A DNA stretch of 47,382 nt from Candidatus Phelpsiimicrobium noxiivivens (GCA_001873995.1 MNVR01000029.1:1-47382); one strand, 5' to 3'; positions 26,050 through 34,657 are shown, numbered from the stretch's first letter. Made by a program: numbers and translations. The notes: generated from the letters alone by a model not told the origin.

Positions 26050-27617
26050 TATTTGTTAGCATCCTTGAGCAATTTATATTCCATACTGTCCACCAGCGCC
26101 TGCCAGGAGGCCTCTATGATATTGCCGGAAACACCTACCGTTGTCCAGGTATCACGCTCATCCTGCGACTGTATCAATACCCTGACCTTAGCTGCTGTGC
26201 CTTCTTTAGCGCCTAAAACCCTGACCTTAAAATCTGAAAGGTGCATCTTTGAAACAGCAGGGTAAAAACCTTTTAACGCTTTGCGAAGCGCGTTATCAAG
26301 CGCGTTAACAGGGCCATCGCCTTCGCTAGACGTGTGCTCCCGGACATCGCCTACTTTTAGTTTGATCATTGCTTCAGAATAAAGCTTACCATTATCGCGT
26401 TTTTCAACTATTACACGGAAACCTTCAAGCACAAAAAACTTTTTATATGTCTTTAAGGCCTTTTTGATAAGAATCTCAAAACTGGCATCAGCCGATTCAA
26501 ATTGATAACCTTCGTTCTCAAGATCCTGTAAAAGTTTTAAGACTTTTTTGGCTTCCGGAGAATCTTTTTTGATGTCAAGATGAAGTTCTTCTGCCTTTGT
26601 TAATATGGGCGACTTACCGGCAAGCTCTGAAACTAATGCCCTTCGTTGATTTCCTACCAAAGACGGATCTACGTGTTCGTAGCTCTTTGTATTCTTTAGA
26701 ATGGCGTTAATGTGCATGCCGGCCTTATGGGCAAACGCGGACTTTCCGACAAAAGGCTGGTTCTCGGCTTGTTTCATATTGCTTATCTCACTGACAAAAC
26801 GAGAGACTTCAGTCAACTCTTTGAGCCGCTCATCGCTTATGCAATCAATTTTAAGTTTTAATTTCAGGATCCCGATAATAGGGATAAGATCCGCGTTGCC
26901 GCAACGTTCGCCATAACCGTTCATGGTCCCTTGAACCTGCATACAACCGGATTGGACCGCGGCGATAGAGTTAGCAACAGCCAGGCCCAGATCGTTATGC
27001 GTGTGGATACCAAGAGCTATCTTAATGTTAGGCCTGACTTGCTTGATAATATCCACGATCTGCGACGTCAAAGTGCCCCCGTTCGTATCGCAAAGACAAA
27101 TGAGCCTGGCTCCGCTTTCCTCTGCCTCCTGTAAAGTCTTCAGCGCGTATTCGGGATTCGCCTTATACGCGTCAAAAAAATGCTCAGCGTCATATATAAC
27201 TTCCATCCCCTCGCTAACAAGGTAGCTGACAGAATCTCTGATCATTTCTAAGTTTTCCTGTAGGCTCACTTTAAGGACATCTCTGACATGCATATCCCAT
27301 GTCTTTCCAAATATAGCCGCGGTAGCAGCTCCAGATTCAACAAGGCTTTTTAAGCCATTGTCGTCTTTAGCGGCTATCTTAACCTTACGTGTTGAACCGA
27401 AAGCTACAAGTTTCGCGTTCTTTAAAGGACATTTTTTAAGATCGTTGAAAAACGATTTATCTTTGGGATTAGAACCGGGATAGCCGCCTTCAATATAACA
27501 CATCCCCAGATCATCCAATTTTCTCGCTATGCGGATCTTATCAAAGACAGAATAAGAAATACCTTCAGTCTGCGAACCGTCGCGCAATGTTGTGTCATAT
27601 AATTCAATTTTATTCAT
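26049..27617 (-). CDS. cimA: (R)-citramalate synthase
   Basis: CimA condenses pyruvate with acetyl-CoA to citramalate, the threonine-independent route to 2-oxobutyrate and isoleucine. The 522-residue protein starts with the alpha-isopropylmalate synthase family motif LYDTTLRDGSQTEGI and shows YIEGGYPGSNPKD, the HTHNDLGLAVANS metal site and GTMNGYGERCGNADL. The N-terminal YIEGGYPGSN type and the overall length fit the bacterial 2-isopropylmalate/citramalate family cimA (about 520 to 530 residues) rather than leuA. The C-terminal LeuA allosteric domain (residues about 400 to 520) suggests isoleucine feedback. Its stop overlaps the valS start. lysC is upstream. Confidence 0.9.
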   Translation of the reverse strand: MNKIELYDTTLRDGSQTEGISYSVFDKIRIARKLDDLGMCYIEGGYPGSNPKDKSFFNDLKKCPLKNAKLVAFGSTRKVKIAAKDDNGLKSLVESGAATAAIFGKTWDMHVRDVLKVSLQENLEMIRDSVSYLVSEGMEVIYDAEHFFDAYKANPEYALKTLQEAEESGARLICLCDTNGGTLTSQIVDIIKQVRPNIKIALGIHTHNDLGLAVANSIAAVQSGCMQVQGTMNGYGERCGNADLIPIIGILKLKLKIDCISDERLKELTEVSRFVSEISNMKQAENQPFVGKSAFAHKAGMHINAILKNTKSYEHVDPSLVGNQRRALVSELAGKSPILTKAEELHLDIKKDSPEAKKVLKLLQDLENEGYQFESADASFEILIKKALKTYKKFFVLEGFRVIVEKRDNGKLYSEAMIKLKVGDVREHTSSEGDGPVNALDNALRKALKGFYPAVSKMHLSDFKVRVLGAKEGTAAKVRVLIQSQDERDTWTTVGVSGNIIEASWQALVDSMEYKLLKDANK

Positions 27618-27672
27618 TTTTAACCTCTTTGTATTTACCCCGATAGAGAGTGAAGTTCTCTGGCAGGGTTAA

Positions 27673-28887
27673 CTATTCGCCCAGCCCGAATTTAGCGTGG
27701 ATAGACTTGACCGCCTTTTCCGAGTTTTTCTTGTTGATAATACAAGATATACTGATCTCAGACGTGGTGATCATGTCTATATTGATCTTCTTCTCGGCCA
27801 AGGCTTCAAACATCTTGGATGCAACACCCGTGTGCGTCTTCATACCAACGCCTACGATAGAAACGCGGGCTATGTCTTTGTCTTCAATGACCCTGCCGCC
27901 CTTGATCTTTTTTGTAAACTTCTGCATAAGGCTTTTGGTCTTGCATAAGTCACCTATAGGAACAGTGAAAGAAACGTCCGTGGAGCCTGTACGGCTGACG
28001 TTTTGTACTATTGTGTCTACGCTTATACCATTTTTAGAGATCTCCTTAAAAAGTTTCGCGGCTATTCCCGGCTTATCGGGCACATCACAGACCGTTATCT
28101 TTGCCTCATTTTTATTTAAAGTAACGCCGCTGACAACGAAATCTTCCATTTTATCCGCCTCCTTTAAAATAAGCGTGCCCTCCGCGTTGTTAAAGCTTGA
28201 ACGCACATGAATGGGTATATCAAATTTCTTGGCGACCTCAATAGAACGAGCCTGCATTACCTGAGCTCCCAAAGAAGCCATCTCCAGCATCTCATCATAA
28301 GTTATCTGTTTCAATTTCTTAGCGCTCCGGACTATCTTGGGATCAGTAGTATAAACTCCACCAACGTCGGTATATATCTCACAGGCCTTTGCGCCCAATG
28401 CCTTTGCCAAAGCAACCGCGGTAAGATCAGAACCGCCTCTGCCTAATGTTGTTATCTCATGGTCCTGCGTAACTCCCTGAAAACCAGCCACAATGACGAT
28501 CTTTGCCTTACCTAATTCCTCCCTTATCCGCTCAGCGCTTATATCCAGGATCTTTGCTTTTGTATGGGTCTTATCTGTTTTTATACCCACCTGGCCGCCC
28601 GTAAAAGAAATGGCGCCAAACCCTAATTTTTCAATAGCCATGGCTAAAAGAGCGCAGGATATCTGTTCTCCTGTTGAAAGAAGCATATCCATCTCGCGCG
28701 CCGAAGGTGTATCGGTTATCTTGCCGGCCAGGCATATCAACTCATCCGTAGTATCGCCAAGGGCAGAAACGACCACAGCAAGCCTCCAGCCCTTTTTCCT
28801 ATAGGATACGACGCGTTTCGCTACTTTTTTAATACGTTCCACGTTTGCTACAGAACTGCCGCCAAATTTTTGTACTAAGATCTTCAT
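27673..28887 (-). CDS. lysC: Aspartate kinase
   Basis: Aspartokinase commits aspartate to the lysine, threonine and methionine family. The 404-residue monofunctional enzyme starts with LVQKFGGSSVANVERI and shows SALGDTTDELICL, GFQGVTQDHEITTLGRGGSDLTAVALA and YTDVGGVYTTDPKIV. Two C-terminal ACT domains (VSGVTLNKNEAKITVCDVPDKPG and VSIVGVGMKTHTGVASKMF) indicate allosteric control by lysine or threonine. The start overlaps the mutase-like gene upstream by four bases (ATGA), so the genes hom to lysC are transcribed together. Confidence 0.95.
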   Translation of the reverse strand: MKILVQKFGGSSVANVERIKKVAKRVVSYRKKGWRLAVVVSALGDTTDELICLAGKITDTPSAREMDMLLSTGEQISCALLAMAIEKLGFGAISFTGGQVGIKTDKTHTKAKILDISAERIREELGKAKIVIVAGFQGVTQDHEITTLGRGGSDLTAVALAKALGAKACEIYTDVGGVYTTDPKIVRSAKKLKQITYDEMLEMASLGAQVMQARSIEVAKKFDIPIHVRSSFNNAEGTLILKEADKMEDFVVSGVTLNKNEAKITVCDVPDKPGIAAKLFKEISKNGISVDTIVQNVSRTGSTDVSFTVPIGDLCKTKSLMQKFTKKIKGGRVIEDKDIARVSIVGVGMKTHTGVASKMFEALAEKKINIDMITTSEISISCIINKKNSEKAVKSIHAKFGLGE

Positions 28888-30074
28888 CTCAGCAAAACCT
28901 CCATCAATTGATGCCCCTCAAAAAAAGTTTCGCTCTTTTTCGCTTCGGCTTCGCTAAAGGCGTTAAAACCATTATGAGCTATGCCTTGCCCCATCATTGC
29001 CACACATATCTTAGCAGCTGTATGTTTACGCAACTCTATAGGTGTCGCGTGATCAGGTAAGATCATCAGCCTAAGATCTTTTCTGTCTTTAAAATGTTCC
29101 AGTATCGTGCCTACAACGTACTTATCAAAACGTTCTATAGTGGCTATTTTCATTCTGAGATCACCATTATGGCCCGCTTCATCAGGCGCCTCAACATGAA
29201 TGAACAAAAAATCTTTTGTCTCAAGAGCGCGGACACCGGCCTTGGCCTTACCAAGATAATCTGTGTCATAATAACCGGTCGCGCCTTCAACATTGATCAC
29301 ATCAAGGCCGGCGAGTTTCCCTATGCCCTTGATCAAATCTACGGCAGAGATCACAGCGCCCGTCAAGGCGAACTTTTCCTTGAAAGACGGCAGGAACGGT
29401 TTTTGCCCCTGGCCCCAAAGCCATATCATATTAGCCGGATTCTCTCCCAGGTCAACCCTCACCTTATTTATCTCCTGCAAAGGCAATATCTCCCTTGACC
29501 TCTTCATAAGTTCAAGAGGCACAAGGGCCCCCTTGCCCTTTGGCAGAAATCTTTTTATAGGTTGATTAAGGATGTCATGCGGCGGCACGCACAAGACGCC
29601 GCCTAAGTCCTCCACATTAAGCCCCCTTAAAACAAGAATATGCCTATAGCTGACGCCAGGGTAAAACTTGATCAGATCCGTTCCCAAACTAGAATTTAGT
29701 TCGCTTATGAACACAGCTGCTTCTTTAGAGGATATATGGCCAGCGCTGTAATCGGCCATTTTTTCATCTGAAACTGTGACCAGATTACATCGAAAAGCTA
29801 TCGCGTCCTTTGGAAGGTCAACACCCATATAGGCGGCTTCCAAAGGCGCCCTGCCTGTATAATATTTCTGTGGATCATAACCCATGATGGACAAATTTGC
29901 CACATCTGAAGCCGGAGATAAGCCTGGAGGTATAGTGACGGCTTGCGCCAGAAGGCCCTTTTGCACAACGCTATCCATATAAGGGGTCTGCGCGACCTCA
30001 AGCGGCGTCTTCCCGCCCAACTGCTCTAAAGGCAGGTCTGCCATCCCATCAGGTACTAAAACGATGTATTTCAT
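28884..30074 (-). CDS. Probable homoserine kinase of the cofactor-independent phosphoglycerate mutase superfamily
   Basis: The 396-residue protein belongs to the archaeal-type (ApgM) branch of the alkaline-phosphatase superfamily: YIVLVPDGMADLPLEQLGGKTPLE with a metal Asp, GLSPASDVANLSIMGYDP with the catalytic Ser, and the FIHVEAPDEAGHNGD and LPDHATPIELRKH metal sites. A clade of this family (TIGR02535) has been proposed as homoserine kinase because it sits among threonine genes in genomes without thrB. Here it is between coaB and lysC, next to thrC and hom, and no GHMP-type thrB is present. That supports phosphorylation of homoserine, but a glycolytic mutase role cannot be excluded from sequence. 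ATGA overlaps link it to both neighbours. Confidence 0.85.
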   Translation of the reverse strand: MKYIVLVPDGMADLPLEQLGGKTPLEVAQTPYMDSVVQKGLLAQAVTIPPGLSPASDVANLSIMGYDPQKYYTGRAPLEAAYMGVDLPKDAIAFRCNLVTVSDEKMADYSAGHISSKEAAVFISELNSSLGTDLIKFYPGVSYRHILVLRGLNVEDLGGVLCVPPHDILNQPIKRFLPKGKGALVPLELMKRSREILPLQEINKVRVDLGENPANMIWLWGQGQKPFLPSFKEKFALTGAVISAVDLIKGIGKLAGLDVINVEGATGYYDTDYLGKAKAGVRALETKDFLFIHVEAPDEAGHNGDLRMKIATIERFDKYVVGTILEHFKDRKDLRLMILPDHATPIELRKHTAAKICVAMMGQGIAHNGFNAFSEAEAKKSETFFEGHQLMEVLLR

Positions 30075-30709
30075 CGATCTTGCAAAGTTTTAAACAACTC
30101 CCGGGCCAAGTCTTTTTTTGAGCGCGCCCTTGCAAAAATATTTTGCGCACCAAGAATAAACCCTTTGTAATGTCCGCTTTGAAAAGTGTTGGCAACAACC
30201 AGATCAGCCTTAGACTTTTTCATAGCTTCCAGCGAACGCTTTAACAATACAGGGTCGCTAACGTTAGACTCTAATTTAAACATAACTAAAAAAGCTTTTG
30301 GGTTAAGCTTCCGCATAAGATCAATGATCTTTGGCGCGCGCGATAGTTTCAACACAAACTCAGGTTTTGAGGATGATATCTTACCTAAAACAGTATCAGC
30401 CAAATAATCACTCACAGCGGCAGCGTGCAATATAAGATCATAGCTATTACGTTTCAGCCGCTCTTTTATAAGTTCAAACAGGTCATTAAAAAATCTAAAT
30501 CTGTTTATGGTGATGCCATGGCCTGGATCAACGCAACCCACTGGGCCTAATAAAAGCTCAACCTTCATACCTAACGACTTAGCGCGTTTGGCCAAGAGCA
30601 TGCCCAGCTCTCCGCTTGACACATTGCTTAAAACACGGACATCATCAATAGGCGCCCAGGTAGGCCCCGCGGTAATGAGAACTCGTTTATTTTTCAGCAA
30701 ATTTTTCAT
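30071..30709 (-). CDS. coaB: Phosphopantothenate--cysteine ligase domain protein (stand-alone CoaB)
   Basis: Most bacteria have a CoaBC fusion; this 212-residue protein contains only the CoaB part. It begins with VLITAGPTWAPIDDVRVLSNVSSGELG, the nucleotide and phosphopantothenate site, and has LILHAAAVSDYLADT and KADLVVANTFQSG. CoaB joins 4'-phosphopantothenate and cysteine using a nucleotide triphosphate. No flavin decarboxylase domain (CoaC) is present here or elsewhere in the window. It overlaps the mutase-like gene by four bases and lies 16 bases after thrC, so it rides in the threonine operon. panE and coaX in this window are pathway partners. Confidence 0.85.
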   Translation of the reverse strand: MKNLLKNKRVLITAGPTWAPIDDVRVLSNVSSGELGMLLAKRAKSLGMKVELLLGPVGCVDPGHGITINRFRFFNDLFELIKERLKRNSYDLILHAAAVSDYLADTVLGKISSSKPEFVLKLSRAPKIIDLMRKLNPKAFLVMFKLESNVSDPVLLKRSLEAMKKSKADLVVANTFQSGHYKGFILGAQNIFARARSKKDLARELFKTLQDR

Positions 30710-30725
30710 AAAACCGCGAACCCAT

Positions 30726-31778
30726 CTATTTAATGCCTATTTCTTTTAATATCAGTTTTAATTCGGGCTTTAAGATCTTAGGCCTTTTTACGGAGGCTAT
30801 CGCTCTATCAGGGTCTTTTAAACCATGCCCTGTGAGTATACAGACAATCCTGCCTGTTTTTTTAAAATAACCTTTCTTCGCCAATTTTAGGACACCTGCC
30901 ACACTTGCAGCTGACGCAGGCTCCACAAAAACACCATCTTTTATCGCTAATAGTTTATAGGCTGCCAATATTTCTTTATCCGTGACTGAATCTATAAGCC
31001 CGCCTGATTCATCACGCGCCTCTGATGCTTTCTGCCAACTGGCAGGATTGCCTATTTTTATAGCTGTTGCTATTGTCTTAGGATCAATAACTGGTTTTCC
31101 CTTGACAATAGGGGCAGCGCCTGCAGCCTGAAATCCCAGCATCTTCGGCAAGCTAGCGGTCAAGCCGGCCTCTTTATATTCCTTATACCCTTTCCAATAC
31201 GCGGTGATATTACCCGCGTTACCTACAGGTATGGCGTGATATTCCGGAGCGCTGCCTAAGCAGTCGCAAATTTCAAAAGCGCCAGTTTTCTGGCCTTCTA
31301 TACGATAAGGATTAAGAGAATTGACCAAGGTAATGGGAAATTTTTCAGTGATCTCCCTTGCCAAAGTGAGCGCTTCATCAAAATTACCTTTAATAGCCAA
31401 TACTTTCGCGCCATGAATAAGCGCCTGCGCTAACTTACCCAATGCTATAGCGCCTGATGGTATCAAAACGACACATTTTAAACCAGCGCGCGCCGAATAA
31501 GCAGCCGCTGAGGCTGACGTATTACCTGTTGAAGCGCACATCACAACCTTAGACCCATCCTCCTTAGCCTTTGAAATAGCCATGGTCATGCCACGGTCTT
31601 TAAAAGAACCTGTCGGATTCAAGCCTTCGTATTTTAAATAAACATCACAGCGCGTCATTTCGCTTAAAAAACCAGAACGTATCAAAGGCGTATTGCCCTC
31701 TTTCAAAGACACGATAGGCGTCTTTGAAGAAACAGGTAAAAATTTAGAGTATTTTTCTATCAAACCGTTATAAGGCAC
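30726..31778 (-). CDS. thrC: Threonine synthase
   Basis: ThrC turns O-phosphohomoserine into threonine with PLP. The 350-residue protein is the compact type. It has [11 protein letters not shown] near the start, the PLP lysine motif [13 protein letters not shown] near residue 60, [19 protein letters not shown], and the C-terminal glycine-rich [16 protein letters not shown] with GHGLKDP. It follows hom with no spacing (hom stop at 31779). Together with the mutase-like protein it forms the homoserine-to-threonine step. Confidence 0.95.
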   Translation of the reverse strand: MPYNGLIEKYSKFLPVSSKTPIVSLKEGNTPLIRSGFLSEMTRCDVYLKYEGLNPTGSFKDRGMTMAISKAKEDGSKVVMCASTGNTSASAAAYSARAGLKCVVLIPSGAIALGKLAQALIHGAKVLAIKGNFDEALTLAREITEKFPITLVNSLNPYRIEGQKTGAFEICDCLGSAPEYHAIPVGNAGNITAYWKGYKEYKEAGLTASLPKMLGFQAAGAAPIVKGKPVIDPKTIATAIKIGNPASWQKASEARDESGGLIDSVTDKEILAAYKLLAIKDGVFVEPASAASVAGVLKLAKKGYFKKTGRIVCILTGHGLKDPDRAIASVKRPKILKPELKLILKEIGIK

Positions 31779-33065
31779 TTAATTGTCCTCCATGCGGATC
31801 TTAACAGTTCTTCCTTTAATAATAGCAAGCCTGTCAATATCTTCCAGGGCGCGCCGAAGATCTTTCTCGCAAGCATGATGCGTGATCATGACAACAGGAA
31901 CAAATTTGACACGCCTGCGCTCTTTTTGGCTGACTTGAGCTATCCCAATATGATGTTTCCCAAGAATGCCTCCGATCTTAGCCAATATGCCGGGTTTATC
32001 AATAGCCATGAAACGCAGATAATAACGGCTCACAATGTCATCCATTTTCTTAACTCTCTTTATTCTAGGGCCAGCAGGCCGCTTAAAAGAAGAAAAAGCG
32101 GTTGTTGCTCTTCCTAGATCAACTAGGTCACTTATGACGGCCGAGGCTGTAGGCAACTGGCCTGCCCCTCTACCGTAAAAAAGCATATTACCCACGAGGT
32201 CACCCTGAAGAAGGACAGCGTTAAAGACTCCATTGACCGCTGATAGCATATGGCCCTTAGGTAAAAGCGTAGGATGTACCCTGGCCTCAAGTTCATCGCC
32301 AACCTTCTTAGCAATAGCCAAAGGCTTAATGACCAGGCCCATCTCATCCGCGTATTTTATATCTAAATGGGATATATCTGAAATACCTTCACAAAACACA
32401 TCGTCTAAGGGTATTAGTTTAGAGAACAGAAGAAAACACAGGATCACCAACTTATGGCTCGCGTCAATGCCTTCTACGTCAAAACGCGGATTTCTCTCAG
32501 CGTAGCCTTTTTTCTTAGCCCGGCTTAAAGCCTCCGAAAAACTTAAGTTATCCTGGGCCATTTTTGTCAAAAGATAATTAGAGGTCCCGTTAATAATGCC
32601 AAAAAGAGAATCAACTTTATTTGATACCAGCCCCTCGCGCAACGATTTTATAATAGGTATCCCTCCGCACACAGAGGCTTCAAACTTCATCTGCATGCCA
32701 GCCCTCCTGGCTGCTTTCAGAATATCAGCTAGGTCAGTTGCCAAAAGCGCCTTATTAGCGGTCACCGCGTGTTTTTTATTCTTGAGAGCCTGTAAGATGA
32801 TCTCTCTGGCCGGGTGATGGCCTCCGATCAATTCAACAACCACATCTATCTTTTCATTCTTGATAATATCCTGAGGATTTGTTGTAAAAAGAGTTGGAGG
32901 TAGTTTAAGCCTTTGGGCGCTGGAACTCCTGACATCGCACGCGAGCACTAAATGCAGGTCCACACCGCTGCGCTCCTGTATAAGGCGGCGCCTTTCTCTT
33001 AAAATTTTAACGACCCCGGAGCCAATGGTCCCCAAACCTACTATGCCGATATTAACCTTTTTCAC
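31779..33065 (-). CDS. hom: Homoserine dehydrogenase with ACT domain
   Basis: Hom reduces aspartate semialdehyde to homoserine with NAD(P)H. The 428-residue protein has the Rossmann motif GIVGLGTIGSGVVKIL, the VTANKALLA segment, the catalytic region GIINGTSNYLLTKM and EGIDASHKLVILCFL, and a C-terminal ACT domain (AIDKPGILAKIGGILGKHHIG) for threonine feedback. The start is GTG at 33065. It is the first structural gene of the hom-thrC-coaB-kinase-lysC-cimA run and follows the two-CW gene by 48 bases, in which I see no strong promoter. Confidence 0.95.
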   Translation of the reverse strand: MKKVNIGIVGLGTIGSGVVKILRERRRLIQERSGVDLHLVLACDVRSSSAQRLKLPPTLFTTNPQDIIKNEKIDVVVELIGGHHPAREIILQALKNKKHAVTANKALLATDLADILKAARRAGMQMKFEASVCGGIPIIKSLREGLVSNKVDSLFGIINGTSNYLLTKMAQDNLSFSEALSRAKKKGYAERNPRFDVEGIDASHKLVILCFLLFSKLIPLDDVFCEGISDISHLDIKYADEMGLVIKPLAIAKKVGDELEARVHPTLLPKGHMLSAVNGVFNAVLLQGDLVGNMLFYGRGAGQLPTASAVISDLVDLGRATTAFSSFKRPAGPRIKRVKKMDDIVSRYYLRFMAIDKPGILAKIGGILGKHHIGIAQVSQKERRRVKFVPVVMITHHACEKDLRRALEDIDRLAIIKGRTVKIRMEDN

Positions 33066-33113
33066 TTTGATCTCGCTTTCTCTAAGATCTTAACAAGTCT
33101 TTGCGACGGCTTA

Positions 33114-33383
33114 CTAATACTTAAAATCATCGCCCTCTTCTTCTTTAACGCGTTTGAAAAAATCACAGGTAACGCAGGTTAATAATTTAGCGGCCCAAGT
33201 CCCCTCGACCTTCCCGCCACAAAATGTGCCTGCTAATTTCCAACAATATCTACCGCCCTTTTTACCTTTATTAATACCCTCACTAGGATCGTTGGTTGCC
33301 TACGGACAGACACCCAGCTCATTGACTTTAGCTCCCCCGGGCTCGCGCCCGCACTTCTTAAATTCCCAGCAATTTATTTTCAT
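33114..33383 (-). pseudogene. Two-CW domain protein interrupted by an in-frame amber codon
   Basis: This 90-codon frame starts with ATG at 33383 behind a strong GGGAGG site and ends with TAG at 33114. Codon 28 is TAG (33302-33300). The upstream part reads INCWEFKKCGREPGG, then ELGVCP; after the amber it continues ATNDPSEGI, GGRYCWKLAGTFCGGK and CVTCDFFKRV. This is the small two-CW domain family (paired Cys-Trp motifs with further Cys, probably metal-binding), whose members usually read CPAAT where this one reads CP-stop-AT. All other conserved residues are kept, and no frameshift is present. It may be a recent nonsense pseudogene, a read-through gene, or a base-call error. Function of the family is unknown to me. 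Confidence 0.8.
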
Positions 33384-33432
33384 TATACCTCCCGTTAATT
33401 TTTCATTATCGGAAAACATCATTGTTGTCGGC

Positions 33433-33482
33433 ACTTGTTCGGCCTACGTTGCTCTGCCGCAACGTTTAACGGCCTCTCAAGT
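33433..33482 (-). other. Three-tier stem-loop in the leader of the two-CW gene
   Basis: On the minus strand ACTTG, GGCC and CGTTGC pair in order with CAAGT, GGCC and GCAACG around a six-base loop. An AGA/GAA symmetric internal loop of purines separates the first two helices. It lies 50 bases before the two-CW start. It could be a processing or control structure; no known family is recognised. Confidence 0.5.
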
Positions 33483-33485
33483 ACT

Positions 33486-33520
33486 CGACTGATTTTTCAC
33501 TAGTCGTGAAAAATCAGTCG
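33486..33520. repeat. Perfect 15-bp inverted repeat overlapping the tRNA-Pro 3' end
   Basis: CGACTGATTTTTCAC (33486-33500) and its exact complement (33506-33520) flank a five-base loop. The right arm contains the last acceptor base and the discriminator base of tRNA-Pro. No CCA is encoded. No U-tract follows in the direction of transcription, so a plain terminator is doubtful. Confidence 0.75.
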
Positions 33521-33590
33521 GGGAGAGCGGGTTCGAACCGCTGACCCCTTGAACCCCATTCAAGTGCGCTACCAGCTGCGCTACTCCCCG
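33518..33590 (-). tRNA. tRNA-Pro (anticodon GGG)
   Basis: The minus-strand sequence folds into a full cloverleaf: acceptor CGGGGAG/CTCCCCG, D stem GCGC/GCGC with GG in the loop, anticodon stem CTTGA/TCAAG with loop ATGGGGT (anticodon GGG after U33), five-base variable loop and T arm AGCGG-TTCGAAC-CCGCT, then discriminator A. A GGG anticodon reads proline CCC and CCU codons. CCA is not encoded and must be added afterwards. It begins nine bases after the gpsA stop, so it is probably transcribed from the gpsA promoter and processed out. Confidence 0.96.
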
Positions 33591-33599
33591 TCTAATAAT

Positions 33600-34601
33600 T
33601 TAAATTTGTTCAGCCTTCTTTTCTCTTCGCATTAATCTTTTTACTGCTATCAGTGAAGGCCGGCGTTTAAAAAGAACATTATATATTTCATTAGTTATAG
33701 GCAGATCAACATGCAATTTTTTACCTAACATATAAGCCGATTTTGTCGTAGATACACCCTCAGCTACCATCTTCATCTTAGCTATAACCTTGCTTAGCGG
33801 ATGGCCTTCTCCTATTTTTTGGCCCACGAAATGGTTCCGGCTTAAAGGATTAAAACATGTTGTAACCAGATCCCCTAATCCTGTTATACCGAAAAACGTC
33901 TCTTTCTTGCCCCCCATACGCACGCCTAACCTTGCTATTTCAGCAAGGCCGCGTGACAAAATAGCCGCTTTAGTATTTGTGCCAAATTTCAGGCCGTCAG
34001 AGACGCCGCACGCGATAGCAATAATATTCTTAATACTCCCACCGACCTCAACCCCTATAACGTCAGGGTTAGCGTATATCCTAAAAAATGGCGTCATAAA
34101 TAGATCCTGGAGCGCCAGCATAAGCCGCTTGTTTCCGGATGCCACAACAGCCGCTGTTGGTATCTTACGGGCCAATTCCAGGGCTATCGTGGGCCCGGAA
34201 AGAACTGCTACGCCGGGACTATGCCAAAGTTCCTTAACAACCTCAGACATCCGAAAGAGTGTTCCGTTTTCAATACCTTTGACCACGCTGACTACAGGCG
34301 CTGACTTTAAATAATATTTTTTGCCCTTTAATAGGACCTGGCGTAAATACAAAGATGGTACAGCTAAAACGACCAGATCGCAGGAAAGCGCTTCCTTTAG
34401 ATCAGAAGTTATCCTTATGCCTCTGGGTATCTTAATACCTTTTAAAAAATTAATATTATGGCGGCTTTCATCTAAAATTTTAGCATAATCGTCAAAAACG
34501 CTCCAAAGCGTTATATTCATACCTTTGTTGTAAAGAAGGATAGCGAGTGTTGTCCCCCAACCGCCATCGCCCAATATAGAAATTCTTTTAAAACAGCTCA
34601 T
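33600..34601 (-). CDS. gpsA: Glycerol-3-phosphate dehydrogenase [NAD(P)+]
   Basis: GpsA makes sn-glycerol 3-phosphate from dihydroxyacetone phosphate for phospholipid synthesis. The 333-residue protein starts with the Rossmann motif ISILGDGGWGTTLAILLY, then VVLAVPSLYLRQVL, the AVLSGPTIALELAR segment, and the catalytic-domain motifs GVEVGGSIKNIIAIACGVSDGL and GITGLGDLVTTCFNPLSRN. It has a good sigma70 promoter upstream that overlaps the end of the broken patatin gene. A tRNA-Pro gene follows closely. Confidence 0.95.
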   Translation of the reverse strand: MSCFKRISILGDGGWGTTLAILLYNKGMNITLWSVFDDYAKILDESRHNINFLKGIKIPRGIRITSDLKEALSCDLVVLAVPSLYLRQVLLKGKKYYLKSAPVVSVVKGIENGTLFRMSEVVKELWHSPGVAVLSGPTIALELARKIPTAAVVASGNKRLMLALQDLFMTPFFRIYANPDVIGVEVGGSIKNIIAIACGVSDGLKFGTNTKAAILSRGLAEIARLGVRMGGKKETFFGITGLGDLVTTCFNPLSRNHFVGQKIGEGHPLSKVIAKMKMVAEGVSTTKSAYMLGKKLHVDLPITNEIYNVLFKRRPSLIAVKRLMRREKKAEQI

Positions 34602-34657
34602 TTTAATAAGCGCATTACCCTTTCATTTTTAATCAGTTACGGTATAAATTACATTCT

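Noticed and set aside
25795-26265. Plus-strand ORF of 156 codons over the start of valS and end of cimA
   Set aside because: It is antisense to two clear conserved genes whose frames are fully explained.
33300-33302. Genome-wide reassignment of TAG to a sense codon
   Set aside because: uvrB and nadC end in TAG right where their conserved proteins end, and the two-CW gene itself ends in TAG.
33154-33492. Plus-strand ORF of 112 codons over the two-CW gene and tRNA leader
   Set aside because: It is the antisense of a recognisable two-CW gene and runs into a hairpin; its sequence has no family pattern and no ribosome site.
33486-33520. Rho-independent terminator of tRNA-Pro
   Set aside because: The hairpin is perfect but no U-tract follows in the transcribed direction and it overlaps the mature tRNA end, so it is listed as an inverted repeat instead.
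33790-34314. Plus-strand ORF of 174 codons opposite gpsA
   Set aside because: Shadow frame of gpsA; residues show the Pro/Ser/Ile-rich pattern of antisense translation.
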